Source: Diplonema japonicum
Lineage: Eukaryota; Euglenozoa; Diplonemea; Diplonemida; Diplonemidae
Length of the DNA: 64,000 bases
Assembly (NCBI GenBank): GCA_964019335.1
Contig: OZ025656.1
Coordinates: forward strand, 124,001-188,000
Reading direction: 5' to 3'
This document shows positions 45,697 to 55,244 of the stretch, in pieces. How positions within the stretch are numbered: position 1 is the first letter of the stretch; the number at the start of each line of letters is the position of its first letter. A model generated the notes under the pieces. That model searched no databases and was not told the origin of the DNA. It was given only the letters and a program-made list of their open reading frames with translations. The position numbers were made by a program, and so were the translations under genes.

Positions 45697-47631
45697 ATGC
45701 TCAATGATGCCGATGCAGATTTAATATTCGAAGTTGGCGGTAAACAAATAAAATGCCACAAGAACGTACTGGCAGAGCGATCACAGTACCTGGCGCAATA
45801 TCTGGAAGCGAACAAAGGGAGTACAAAAATAAATATCTCGAACGTGCCTTACGAGGCGTGCTCCACCGTCCTCGAGTGGATGCACAGTTCCCTGCCCGTG
45901 AGCTCCGTTCTGTCGGCCAAAAACAACACAGTTGGAAAGGTTCAAAAAATCTGGGAACTCGGACTCCGCTTTGCCATCCCCGAGGTGGTGCAGTTCTGCA
46001 GCACGTGGCTAGCAGAACGTTTGGAATGTGAAAACATCTGTGTCTTCATCACCATCATGCACAGGTACACGGGGCTGCCTGCAGCGGTCGAGGGGCTGGC
46101 AAACGATTTTAAAAAACGGTGTTTTGAATATCTGAAAGCGAACATCTCTGAGGTGCAGAAGACGCCCTCCTACTTCGCCATGATAAAAGTATCGCAGAGC
46201 ATCAAGCAGGAGGTGGAGAAAATGCTTGCTGCCCCATCAGGGCCTGCTATGACCCCACCGCCACCTACTGTCCGACAGCCGACTCAGCCTAAACAACCTC
46301 AACCTCAACCTCAACCTCAAGCTCAGCCACAACCACAACCCCAGCCAAAGCGCACACCTTCGAAGGGCACAGCTGCGTTGCTCTCCAAACTGAAGGAGCA
46401 GCCCTCGCAGCCCCTTCCTCCCAGCATCACACAGACACCTCCCAGGAGTACCGCTGCTGAGATCGACGAGCCTGTGTATGAAGGCTCGCGGGAGATGAAC
46501 CTTCCTGTGTTCAAGCCCACCGGGCGCGACGTGCCTGCACCCTCTACCACGTCGGAGAGCAGGAACTTCAGCTTCGACAGGGACAGGTCGCTGACCCCAC
46601 AGCCCCCTGTTGCCAGCGTCGCAGCCGACAGCACTGTGGCCCTCTTCGTCGAGGACTGTGCTGAGCCCCTCCAGAAGAGCTCCCGACTTGCCACCTGCGC
46701 CGAAGCACATGCACAGCGAAAACACCTGAAGTCTTTAATGGACGCTGTCGACGGTGGCTTCCTGGCCTCCTTCGTGCTGGAGGACGGGAAGGTGGACGGT
46801 CCTGGGTACGGGATCCCCCTGCGGTTCGCCACAGGCGCGTACCACGGGAAGTGCGCCATGCGTGTTGTAGTGGGGAAGGTGCCCCTCCCGCTGAGCTCGT
46901 CGTTGTCGCGACTGCCACCACTGTCCACACCACTGTCCACACCACCTGCGAAGGAGGGGAAGCGGTATGATACAGAGAAGGACACTGTCATCCTGAAGCA
47001 CTACAAACTGCAGCAAGAGGTGCGGGTGACGAGCCACGAGCTGGAGCTGTTCAAGAACGACTTCCTTGACTGGGAGACGTCCATGCAGGAGACGACACAG
47101 CTCCGCAATATTGAAGAGGGGAAGCTGCGGCAGAGGATCATGCAGCAGAAGCGGCAGCTGCTGAGCTCTGTCTACAGCGAGATGGAAGGGATGACAGACA
47201 CCGCAGGGAGCAAGGCTCAGGCTGAGAAGGAGGTGCTTAACCAGACAATTCAAGGCCTCCGGAGCAAAAGGGAAAGCCCTGCAGTGCTGGCTATCAAAGA
47301 GGAGATAAGACGTATAGAGGAGGAAACCAGGCAAGCCAACTCAGTGCGGGAGCTGATCGAAACGGAAATAGCTGAAAACCGGCAGTATGAAGAGTACTCG
47401 AAGAGCTACGTCTGTGCCGTGAAGCAGGCGGACCAAGAGCTGCGGTCTTTCCTCCCCACCAACCAAAGCCCCGAAGCTCTTCGTGAGCTCCTTAGCAATG
47501 TTACCTTCAAGAAGCACCACCATGAACGGGAAGCCGCTGCACTGCAGAAATCCACCACCTTGTTCAAGAAAAGAATCGCCCAGGAATGCAACCACATAAA
47601 GCATATCCGTGCCTTCCTCGATCAGAATTGA
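45697..47631 (+). CDS. BTB/POZ protein with coiled-coil C-terminus
   Basis: Single exon, 644 residues. Residues 1-120 are a BTB/POZ domain: DADLIFEVGGKQIKCHKNVLAERSQYLAQYL, then VPYEACSTVLEWMHSS, followed by a BACK-like helical part. A tract of Gln-Pro repeats lies near 200-220, then a disordered Ser/Pro region to about residue 400, with a possible small folded patch DGPGYGIPLRFATGAYHGKCAMRV. The last 200 residues form a coiled coil (EEIRRIEEETRQANSVRELIETEIAENR). BTB domains dimerise and often link to Cul3 ligases; this domain order matches no family I can name. The ATG is preceded by a purine-rich 5' part after a weak acceptor at about 45662. Confidence 0.75.
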   Translation: MLNDADADLIFEVGGKQIKCHKNVLAERSQYLAQYLEANKGSTKINISNVPYEACSTVLEWMHSSLPVSSVLSAKNNTVGKVQKIWELGLRFAIPEVVQFCSTWLAERLECENICVFITIMHRYTGLPAAVEGLANDFKKRCFEYLKANISEVQKTPSYFAMIKVSQSIKQEVEKMLAAPSGPAMTPPPPTVRQPTQPKQPQPQPQPQAQPQPQPQPKRTPSKGTAALLSKLKEQPSQPLPPSITQTPPRSTAAEIDEPVYEGSREMNLPVFKPTGRDVPAPSTTSESRNFSFDRDRSLTPQPPVASVAADSTVALFVEDCAEPLQKSSRLATCAEAHAQRKHLKSLMDAVDGGFLASFVLEDGKVDGPGYGIPLRFATGAYHGKCAMRVVVGKVPLPLSSSLSRLPPLSTPLSTPPAKEGKRYDTEKDTVILKHYKLQQEVRVTSHELELFKNDFLDWETSMQETTQLRNIEEGKLRQRIMQQKRQLLSSVYSEMEGMTDTAGSKAQAEKEVLNQTIQGLRSKRESPAVLAIKEEIRRIEEETRQANSVRELIETEIAENRQYEEYSKSYVCAVKQADQELRSFLPTNQSPEALRELLSNVTFKKHHHEREAAALQKSTTLFKKRIAQECNHIKHIRAFLDQN

Positions 47632-47848
47632 TATTTGGACTTGCATTTCTCTAGATAGACTATTAGATTTTTTTTTTTTTGTTGTGTTTCTCTTTTTTAT
47701 TTTCCTCAAACAAACGAAAAAAAAAAAAACAAAAAAACATGGGGAAGGACAAAAGGGAAAAGTTACTTTTTTGTTTTTTTTTTTTACTTCCTCCTGTTTT
47801 TTTTTGTTTTCAAAAAAAAAAAAAAATAATAATAAGAAATTAAAAAAA

Positions 47849-48258
47849 ATGTCGATCTTAAGAGTTTCAGCCAGTGCACGCTTATATCGGAAATTGAGAA
47901 AGCTCGGAATGGAAGAGGCAGTATTAAGAGTATGAGATCAAAGAAAATAAAATTTATTTTTTGAAAGGACCTTGGTTGCACCGCGGAAGCGCCAGTGGTG
48001 ATGAGTGCAGGCTTCCAGGCAATCAGGAGGTTATCAGCTGCAAGGAGCACGGTAGGTGATGCAGTGCAATGCACACAGTCTATCACATATAACCGGTTTA
48101 AGCAGCAAGTTATAGAGGAATGTAAAATGCACCTCTTATCTGGCGATGCTAGCTTGGCGCCCACACCCACCATTCCTTCATCCCCCGCTCCCCCCGCCTC
48201 TGGGGGTGGTTCAACGACTCTACCTGTGACACCAAGCATAAAAGAAATAAATTCGTAA
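47849..48258 (+). CDS. Small basic protein with an LYR tripeptide
   Basis: Exons 47849-47929 and 47968-48258 give 123 residues. The front is basic and amphipathic (MSILRVSASARLYRKLRKLG), compatible with mitochondrial import and with the LYR motif of Fe-S and respiratory assembly factors, though the Phe expected further on is not clear. The tail is Pro/Ser/Gly-rich. The 38-nt intron begins GTATGA. A second in-frame segment, GTAGGT...CACACAG (48049-48075, 27 nt), could also be spliced, giving 114 residues. The family is uncertain; coding is likely because the frame joins well and composition differs from the spacer. Confidence 0.5.
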
Positions 48259-50147
48259 GAAAAAAAACAAAAACGTAGTAACTAAAAACCAGCCCGACTT
48301 CTTCCGTAGTCCTTTTCCCCCCGAGCCCGTTTTTTTTTTCTTTTTTTTTTTCTGCCGGCTCGGTGTTTTCTTTCACATCACGTGAGTTCCATTGTTTTCC
48401 CACTTAAAATTTCCATTTCCACACCACCCCTATTCCCCCCCCCTTTTTTTTTCTTATACTTTATACTTTTTTTTTCTTCGTTCCATTTACCCCCTTTTTT
48501 TTTGGATCAAAAAATCGAAAAGGAGAAAACTAAGTGTCAGAGAGAAATGAGAAAACAAAAACTGGCGAGAGAGGAGGTAAAACAGAAGAGGGGGGGGGGG
48601 GGGGGGGGGGGGACACACCACCTACGTTCCTCCTTTTGTGTTTTCCCTCTCTTTTTTTTTTAAATTCCCGAGGAAGGAGAATAGCTTATTTTAAATAAAG
48701 GGTTTTTAAAAGAACTTTAACGTCTTGGCTGAAAAAAACCCCAGTCAGAAAGCCCTCCCTTTGTTTAATAAGCTACCCCTTCACACATAACTCCCCCAAG
48801 AGGGGGTATCAGCAGTCCCTAAATTCCTGCCCAGCACATAAAAAAACTGTGCGCATTTTTTTTTTTTTTTTTTTTTTTTAATTACAGAATTTTAAGGCCA
48901 AATCGGGACAGGACATCTTTGATTCCCTCTTGTCCCATCCCTTCCCTTCCCTTCCTTTTCATTTTATCAAAATGGTCTCGGGGGGGAAAAAGATATCAAT
49001 GGAAGGAGAATGTTAGGAAGTAATACAAAAGGGTGCCAATGCCCTTTTCTTTTACTCCCCCCCACCTTTCGTTTGCTTTCTCTTTGGCATTTCCTTACCC
49101 TATTTTTTTTTTTAGTTCGTCATCTCTATTTTTTACTTTTTTTTTTCTTCTTTCCCTGAACTTTCTTTTTTAAAAAAAAAAGAAGCAAATAAAGATTTTA
49201 AAGTGGGAAAGTAAGAGAGAAACCGTGGTATAAAAAAAAAAAAAAAAAAAAAAAAAACAACACAAAACAAAACAAAAAAGAAACCCCTCAAAATAGAAAC
49301 ATGAAAACTGTAGATTTTCTAGGTGTGCAATCGGGGGCACTGTCTCTTGATGTTTAATCACCTTTTTTTCTGAACGTGTTGGCCTCTCTTCTTTCTTCGC
49401 TTTTCTTTCTTTTCCTTTTTTTTCCCCCCTCTTTTTCTTTTTCCGTTGTGGGCATGTTGTGCAAAGCACTTCTTCCCCCATCATAGTTATAGGAGTTTTC
49501 TTTTTTTTTTTTTCTTTCTTTTGTTGTGATCGCAAGTTACTTGGTGTCCTTTTTTTTTTCTTTCCCCCCCTTTTTTTTTACTTAGAGGACAGAGCGGTCC
49601 CCCTTACTTCAGTTTCACAATGGGTCATGTGCCCAAAAGTCAGGCCAGCCGGAAAAGCAGAAAGGTACTGCAACCCCAATAACGACAAGATTTTTTTTTC
49701 CTTTTTTTTGTTTACCTTTTTATACCCCCTCCCCCCCACCTGAGACCGACCGGATTCAAAAAAAATTGCGCGTTATTCTTTTCTCTTTTCTTTTTTTTTT
49801 GAAAAGAAAAAAAAAAAGAAAGTGAGTGCATATTGAAGGTGAAGCGTCTTAGAGGCTGTGGAGGAAAGTTCCCCCCCTTTTTTTGTCTCCAGCCAAAGTA
49901 TCTTTCTTTCTCCCCCCCATTTTCAAAAAAAAATCATCAAACTTCGAAGTTTTAAAAAAAAAAAAAAAAGCCTTTTTTTTTCTTTCCCCTCCATTGCACT
50001 CCTCTCGTTGCCTTCTCCCTCTGTCCCTCTCGATTCTTTTTTCTTCTCCTTTTTTTTTTCTTCTTCCTTTTTCTTTAAACTCTCGTATTGACACAACAAA
50101 CAAAAAAAAGGGGGGGGTGAAAAAAAAAGGAAGAAGGAAAAAAAAAA
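48259..50147. other. 1.9 kb spacer with an RNA-like island
   Basis: Homopolymer-rich sequence including a run of 23 G at 48590-48612. The only structured part is 48682-48881, listed separately. No protein gene is credible. Confidence 0.6.
48682..48881 (+). ncRNA. Candidate structured RNA ending in a T run
   Basis: An outer inverted repeat pairs 48682-48702 with 48757-48775. Inside it GGCTG (48727-48731) can pair with CAGTC (48742-48746). Downstream are hairpin CCCCC-AAGA-GGGGG (48793-48806) and hairpin GCACA...TGTGC (48834-48852). Directly after comes a run of 26 T (48856-48881), like an RNA polymerase III terminator. The island has normal base complexity between low-complexity flanks. No known RNA family is recognised; a small inverted-repeat element is the alternative. 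Confidence 0.35.
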
Positions 50148-53095
50148 ATGGGTGACGAGAAGAAGGCTGTGGAGATACCAGTACCGTCAAAAGATCCTAA
50201 AGGGAAGAGCGAACAAGATAAGAAAGATGCGGAGAACAAAGAGACGATTTTGAAGCAACAGCTCATACCGCAGAGCAGTAAGGAAGAGGACCTCTCTGCA
50301 GAGGACCTGAAGGTGAAGAAGGACGTCGATGACTGCGTGGAGAAGGTGCAGGATAAGGAAGCTGGCATCGCAAAGCTAGCCTTGGCCACCTTGACAGAAC
50401 TGCTCAGAACATCCACAGGGAGCGTGACGTCAATTCCCAAACCGTTGAAATTCTGCCGAACACATTACAAAACACTTGTTTCGCATTATGAAGCGATTGA
50501 CCAAAAGACTGAAAATGCAAAATCGTTGGCAGACATCCTAGCTCTGGTGGCCATCACAATGCCGTCTGAGGGTTCCACAGAGACACTCGCGCTTGACTTC
50601 AAGCTTAAAGGTAACCCAGAGGACCTCGAAGCATGGGGTCATGAGTTCACTCGGTTCATCTCTCACCAAATAGGGGTTTTGTGGAAGACGCGTCAGGACA
50701 CCACCCCGCCCTCTCCGTGTGACGATCTGCAGAATCTCATCGATATCATCATCCCCCACTACCTCAAATACAACAGTGAGCCTTCTGCTTGCGACCTTCT
50801 CACCGAGTGTGACCAGTTGAACGCCATCGTCCCGTACTGCACCCTCGACAACCACGAGAAGGTCTGCTCCTACCTCCTCGCCAACTCCTCCTACCTCCCG
50901 CACCCCGAGAACAAGGAAACCCTTGAGATCACCTACATAGTGTACCATACTCTAAAGCAGCACTGCAACGCCCTCCTCATCGCTATGAGGCTCAACTCCA
51001 TGGAGAAGATCGAGAACCTCATGGAAGAAGTCACAGACGAGACGACGAAGAAGCAGTTGGCCCTCATGCTAGCCCGCCAGCGCATCACGCTGGAGACAGG
51101 TGATGACACCATCGACAATCTGATCTGGAATACCAAGCTGTCTGAGTTCTTCCTGCACACGGCACGCGACTTGGACAGCATGGCACCCAAGTCACCAGAT
51201 GAGGTGTACAAGACGCATTTGCAGGACCAGCGCACACACCTCACGTCCGAGATCTCCTCCCACCAACTGAACCTTGCCAGTACCTTCGTCAACGCCTTTG
51301 TCAACGCAGGCTTCGAGTGCGACAAGTTGCTTACACCCTCGACAGAGGCTGGCAACGACTGGATGTACAAGAACAAGGAGCACCGAATGATCTCTGCGGC
51401 TGCATCCTTCGGACTGCTGTACCTGTGGGACGTGGATGAGGGTCTCATCAAGTGCGATAAGTACCTGTACAGTCAGGAGGACTACATCAAGGCGGGCACC
51501 CTCATTGCAATGGGTATCCTGCACTGCGGTGTGAAGAACGAGTGCGACCCTGCAAAGGCAGTCATGGACGAGTACCTCCAGAACAAGTCACGCTACCTGC
51601 GACTTGGTGCCATTGTGGGGCTGGGGTTTGCCTACGCGGGCTCCCGTCGGGAGGAGCTCATGGAGTCCCTGATACCCATTGTGCTGGACAGCAGTGAGGC
51701 TGTTGAGGTGCAGGCCTTCGCAGCACTCAGCTTGGGTCTCATTTACGTCGGGAGCTGCAACGAGGATGTTTCAGAAGCTTTGATCACATGCTTGTGCGAG
51801 AAGGACGACAAGCAGGCATCAGCACCCATGTGCCGCTTCATCGCACTTGCAGCAGGGCTGCTCTTCCTTGGGTCGGAGGAGGGCGCAGACGCGGCTGTGG
51901 AGTCGTCTGTTGCGATGCATCCATCGATTCAGAACTTCGCCGAAGTGGTGATCAAGACCTGTGCCTACGCTGGCACGGGGAACGTCGTGCAGATCCAAAC
52001 GCTGCTTGCGAAGATCGCGGAGAGCGGGAAGAGCGAGAAGGACGATGACAAAAAAGACAAGAAGGACGAGAAGAAGGAAGAAGAGAAGCAGGAGGACCAG
52101 GGCGTGACCCCTGAGATGGTGGCGGCACTGGGCATTGCTGTTATCACGCTGGGCGAGCCGCTGGGGACAGAGATGTGCAAAAGGATGTTCGACAGTGTGC
52201 TGCAGTACGGGTCGGGCACCGCCCGAAGGGCGGTTCCCCTGGCGCTTGCCTTGGCCAACGTGTCCAACCCTGGGATGCAGGTGTGAGAAAAAGAAAATAC
52301 TAACGGTTTGCAATAACCACAACTACAGGTGATTGACACGCTGAGCAAGCTCTCGCATGACCCCGACAAGGAGACCAGCATGAACGCCATCCTGGCACTC
52401 GGCATCGTATGACACGTGGGTTGTAATCAAAACACTGACAGGTGGCTGCGGGGACGAACAACGCACGTGTGGCATCGCTGCTGCGCAACCTTGCGAGCTA
52501 CTATGCCAGGGAGGCACACCACTTGTTCCTGGTCCGCGTTGCCCAGGGCATCGTCATGCTCGGGAAAGGGCACCTCACCCTGTCACCCCTGCACAGCGAC
52601 AGAACCCTCCTGTCACCTGTGTCGCTGGGCGGGCTGCTGGTCGTTATGTTCGCAGCAATGGACATGAAGGTGTGTTTCTTTATACCGTTTAAGCAAACAC
52701 TGACAGAACACCATCCTTGGCAACTACCATTACATGCTCTTTTATTTGGTGACTTCCATGAACCCGAGGTATACTGTAAAAAAAAAAAAAAATCATGTTT
52801 AATTCTAAACAGGTTTTTGTTGACCGTCCTCCCTGATGAAGATGACGAGAGGGGTATTGTTGAAAAGGCTGTGTCCTGCAGAGTCGGGAGTGCAGTGGAC
52901 ACGGTGGCGCAGGCAGGCAAGCCTGCAAGGATCACGGGTTTCCAAACCCATGACACGCCTGTCCTCCTTCAGTACAACGACCGTGCCGAGATCGCGTCTG
53001 AGCAGTACCTCCCTGTGACCCCTATCGTTGAGGGTGTTGTCCTTCTGCAAAAGGATCCTGACTACGTTGCTCCTGCTTCAGCTGCGAAGGTTTAA
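50148..53095 (+). CDS. PSMD2: 26S proteasome non-ATPase subunit Rpn1 (PSMD2)
   Basis: Exons 50148-52280, 52329-52406, 52442-52669, 52707-52768 and 52813-53095 give 927 residues (human 908). Rpn1 is the base scaffold of the 19S particle and receives ubiquitin receptors and Usp14/Ubp6. Matches run the whole length: SIPKPLKFCRTHY, AWGHEFTRFI, MAPKSPDEVYKTHL, NLASTFVNAFVNAGF, KNKEHRMISAAASFG and LWDVDEGLIKCDKYLYS. PC repeats follow (GTLIAMGILHCGVKNECDPA, LRLGAIVGLGFAYAGS), and the end reads GKPARITGFQTHDTPVLL...LPVTPIVEG. A Lys/Asp/Glu-rich insert lies near residues 625-650. All four introns (35-48 nt) fall in the last quarter; the joins rebuild the conserved sequence exactly (NPGMQ-VIDTLSKLSHD, MDMK-NTILGNYHYML, MNPR-FLLTV). 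Confidence 0.95.
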
Positions 53096-53905
53096 GCGAG
53101 AGGTCGTGATTTTTTTTTTTAAATCTTTTTTTATTTTAACCCTCTGAGTACCAAGCAGCGTATTAGACGTTCTTTTTAAAAAAAAGAAAATTGAGAAGTT
53201 TTTAGGCCCCTTGGTACTTTTGTGAGAGGGTTAACAGTATTACACACAGTAGAGAAGAAGAAAAACAAAGTGTTCTATTATTTTTTTTTAAAGGGTGGGA
53301 CGAAGAGGGCGACAAGGGGGGGGGGGGGGGGGGTGCAATAATATAATAATAAATGAAAGTTTTGTTTTTTTTTTCTTCTATGTTTTTTTTTTTTTTTTCT
53401 TTTTTAGTGTGATGTGACGTGAAGGAAAAAAAAAGGTGGGGTGAGAGAAAGTTAAAAAAAAGAGGGACAATGGGGAAGTATTTTTAAAATTTCTTTTTTT
53501 TTTAGAGCTTTTCCTTGTTTGTTTCTCCTTAACTCCAAGGGGGTTTAAAAAAAAAGAGTGATGGGAAGATGATACCCAACGCACAGGGTAGTTACATAGA
53601 AAGATTTTTTTTAAAAAAAGGGGGGGTAAAAAGGGGGGGTAAAGAAACTTAGATTAAAAAAAAACTTTTACCCCACCCTTTTTTTTATTTTTTTTTAAAA
53701 AATACCCTCCATCGCCCTTTTCTACTTTTCCCTATCCCTCCCTCCTTTTGAGCCCGTTCATCCTTTTTTTTAACATATTCTTTAACAAAAAATCTATCCC
53801 CCAAAAAAAAAACTTTTTTTCTAGTTTGGTATTTTTCTTTTTTTAAATTTATATATTTCTTCTTCCCTCATATTCAACAAGGGAAAGAACAAAAAAAAAA
53901 AGAAA
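53096..53905. other. Spacer between Rpn1 and DNAAF1
   Basis: Holds a TTAA-flanked inverted-repeat element (listed), a run of 18 G at 53316-53333 and A/T runs. A possible acceptor CATATTCAACAAG ends at 53880, 25 nt before the DNAAF1 ATG. Confidence 0.5.
53136..53234. mobile_element. Short TTAA-flanked MITE, piggyBac-like
   Basis: A 91-bp element (53140-53230) lies between two TTAA copies. The left end reads CCCTCTGAGTACCAAG; the right end, read on the other strand, is CCCTCT, then CACAAA, then AGTACCAAG, so the arms match with a short insertion. TTAA duplication plus CCCT ends is the hallmark of piggyBac transposons. There is no coding capacity, so it is a non-autonomous copy. It sits 40 nt after the Rpn1 stop, in its 3' region. 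Confidence 0.6.
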
Positions 53906-55006
53906 ATGGAAATGAAACGAAGCCAGTTGGTCAAAATCTGCAAAGAAGGCGGCTTTTTTAGAACGCCGGAGCTGAATGACGTGCTGTATTTCCACTACAA
54001 AGGTTTTTTCAACATTGATGAGATAGAGGATTACCACAACGCGAAATGCGTGTGGCTAGAGGGCAACGCCATCGAGAAAATAGAAAACCTGGGAAAACTG
54101 GTTTTGATACGCCAGCTGTACCTGCAGGAAAACTGCCTACGAAAAATTGAAGGTTTGGGAACGCTGACGCAACTGGTGTCGATCAACCTGGCGAACAACT
54201 TCATCACGAAGATAGAAGGTCTGGAGGGCCTTACAAAGCTGAAAAGCTTGAACCTGAAACAAAACAAACTGAAGACGAAATCGGACATTGTGGCTTTGAT
54301 CGCAGTCGAATCCCTGGAAACCGTTGACCTCACAGGTAATTACATAGAGGACCAAGACGTTATGGAAGGTGTATTCGCCAAGATGCAAAACTTGCTCAGC
54401 CTCTATTCACATCAAAACCCTTTTTGCAAGAAGATCAAAATGTACAGAAAGATGACAATTGGAAAATGTTCAAAACTAAAATATCTTGACGACAGACCAG
54501 TCTTCGAAGCCGAGCGTCGCACTACCAATGCGTACATGAAAAACGGTGTAGAAGGGGAAAGGGCTGAACGCGACCTTATCAACAAAGAAGAGAAAGAGCG
54601 TAATGAACGCAATCGGCAAGCTTTCAAAGATATCATAAAACAAGCCGAGAAGGAGAAGGCCCAATTGAAAGCCAACGGTTTTGACAAACCCCCAGACACT
54701 CAGTTCCACGTCACAAACTACAAAGAACGGGAGCCCACGGCAGAAGACAAATGGTTCACAGAGCAACGAGAGAAGAGCAAGGCAAAAACCCAAGCCCAAC
54801 GGGATGCAGAGAGAAGAGAAATATGCACGGACGCCTTCTGGAAGCGAGAGGGAAGCGTGAAGACGACAAAGGAGGACCACATCGATCCGGCCCAGTGTGT
54901 TCTCGTCAGCGACAGCGAAGAAGAACAAGAGGAACAGGACACACCCCAAGAAAGAGAGACAAATAATGGAAGAGAAGAACCTGCTCTTGAGATCGAAGAG
55001 CTAGAC

Positions 55007-55009
<3 letters not shown>
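53906..55009 (+). CDS. DNAAF1: Dynein axonemal assembly factor 1 (LRRC50/ODA7)
   Basis: Single exon, 367 residues. The start MEMKRSQLVKICKEGGFF, then NDVLYFHYKGF and IEDYHNAKCVWLEGNAIEKIENL, are typical of DNAAF1. Five or six SDS22-type leucine-rich repeats follow (residues 45-170), then the LRR cap (NPFCKKIKMYRKMTIGKCSKLKYLDDRPVF) and a charged helical tail. The protein is needed in the cytosol to preassemble dynein arms, so the organism should have a motile flagellum. The tail is shorter than in animals. A poly-A run lies directly before the ATG. Confidence 0.93.
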
Positions 55010-55049
<40 letters not shown>

Positions 55050-55244
55050 CCCGCTCTCTTTTTTTAAAAAAAAAAGTTCTAATTTTTTTTTTTTTTAAAG
55101 TTTTCACCTGTCAAAAAAAAAAAACCCCCCCTCCAACCATTTGCAAGGAAAAAGAAGGGAGCGGGTAGTGGGAGGGGGGGAGGACAAAAAAAAAACACAC
55201 AAACACACACAATATTCTTATATAAAAAAGAGGGGGGAAAAAAT
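55010..55244. other. Short low-complexity spacer
   Basis: T run of over 30 nt after the DNAAF1 stop, then A, G and CACA tracts. A weak AG lies near 55230. Nothing else is seen. Confidence 0.5.

Noticed and set aside
53136..53143. TTAACCCT as a telomere-type repeat
   Set aside because: Single occurrence with an inverted partner 91 bp away; a TTAA target site plus CCCT end explains it better than a TAACCC array.
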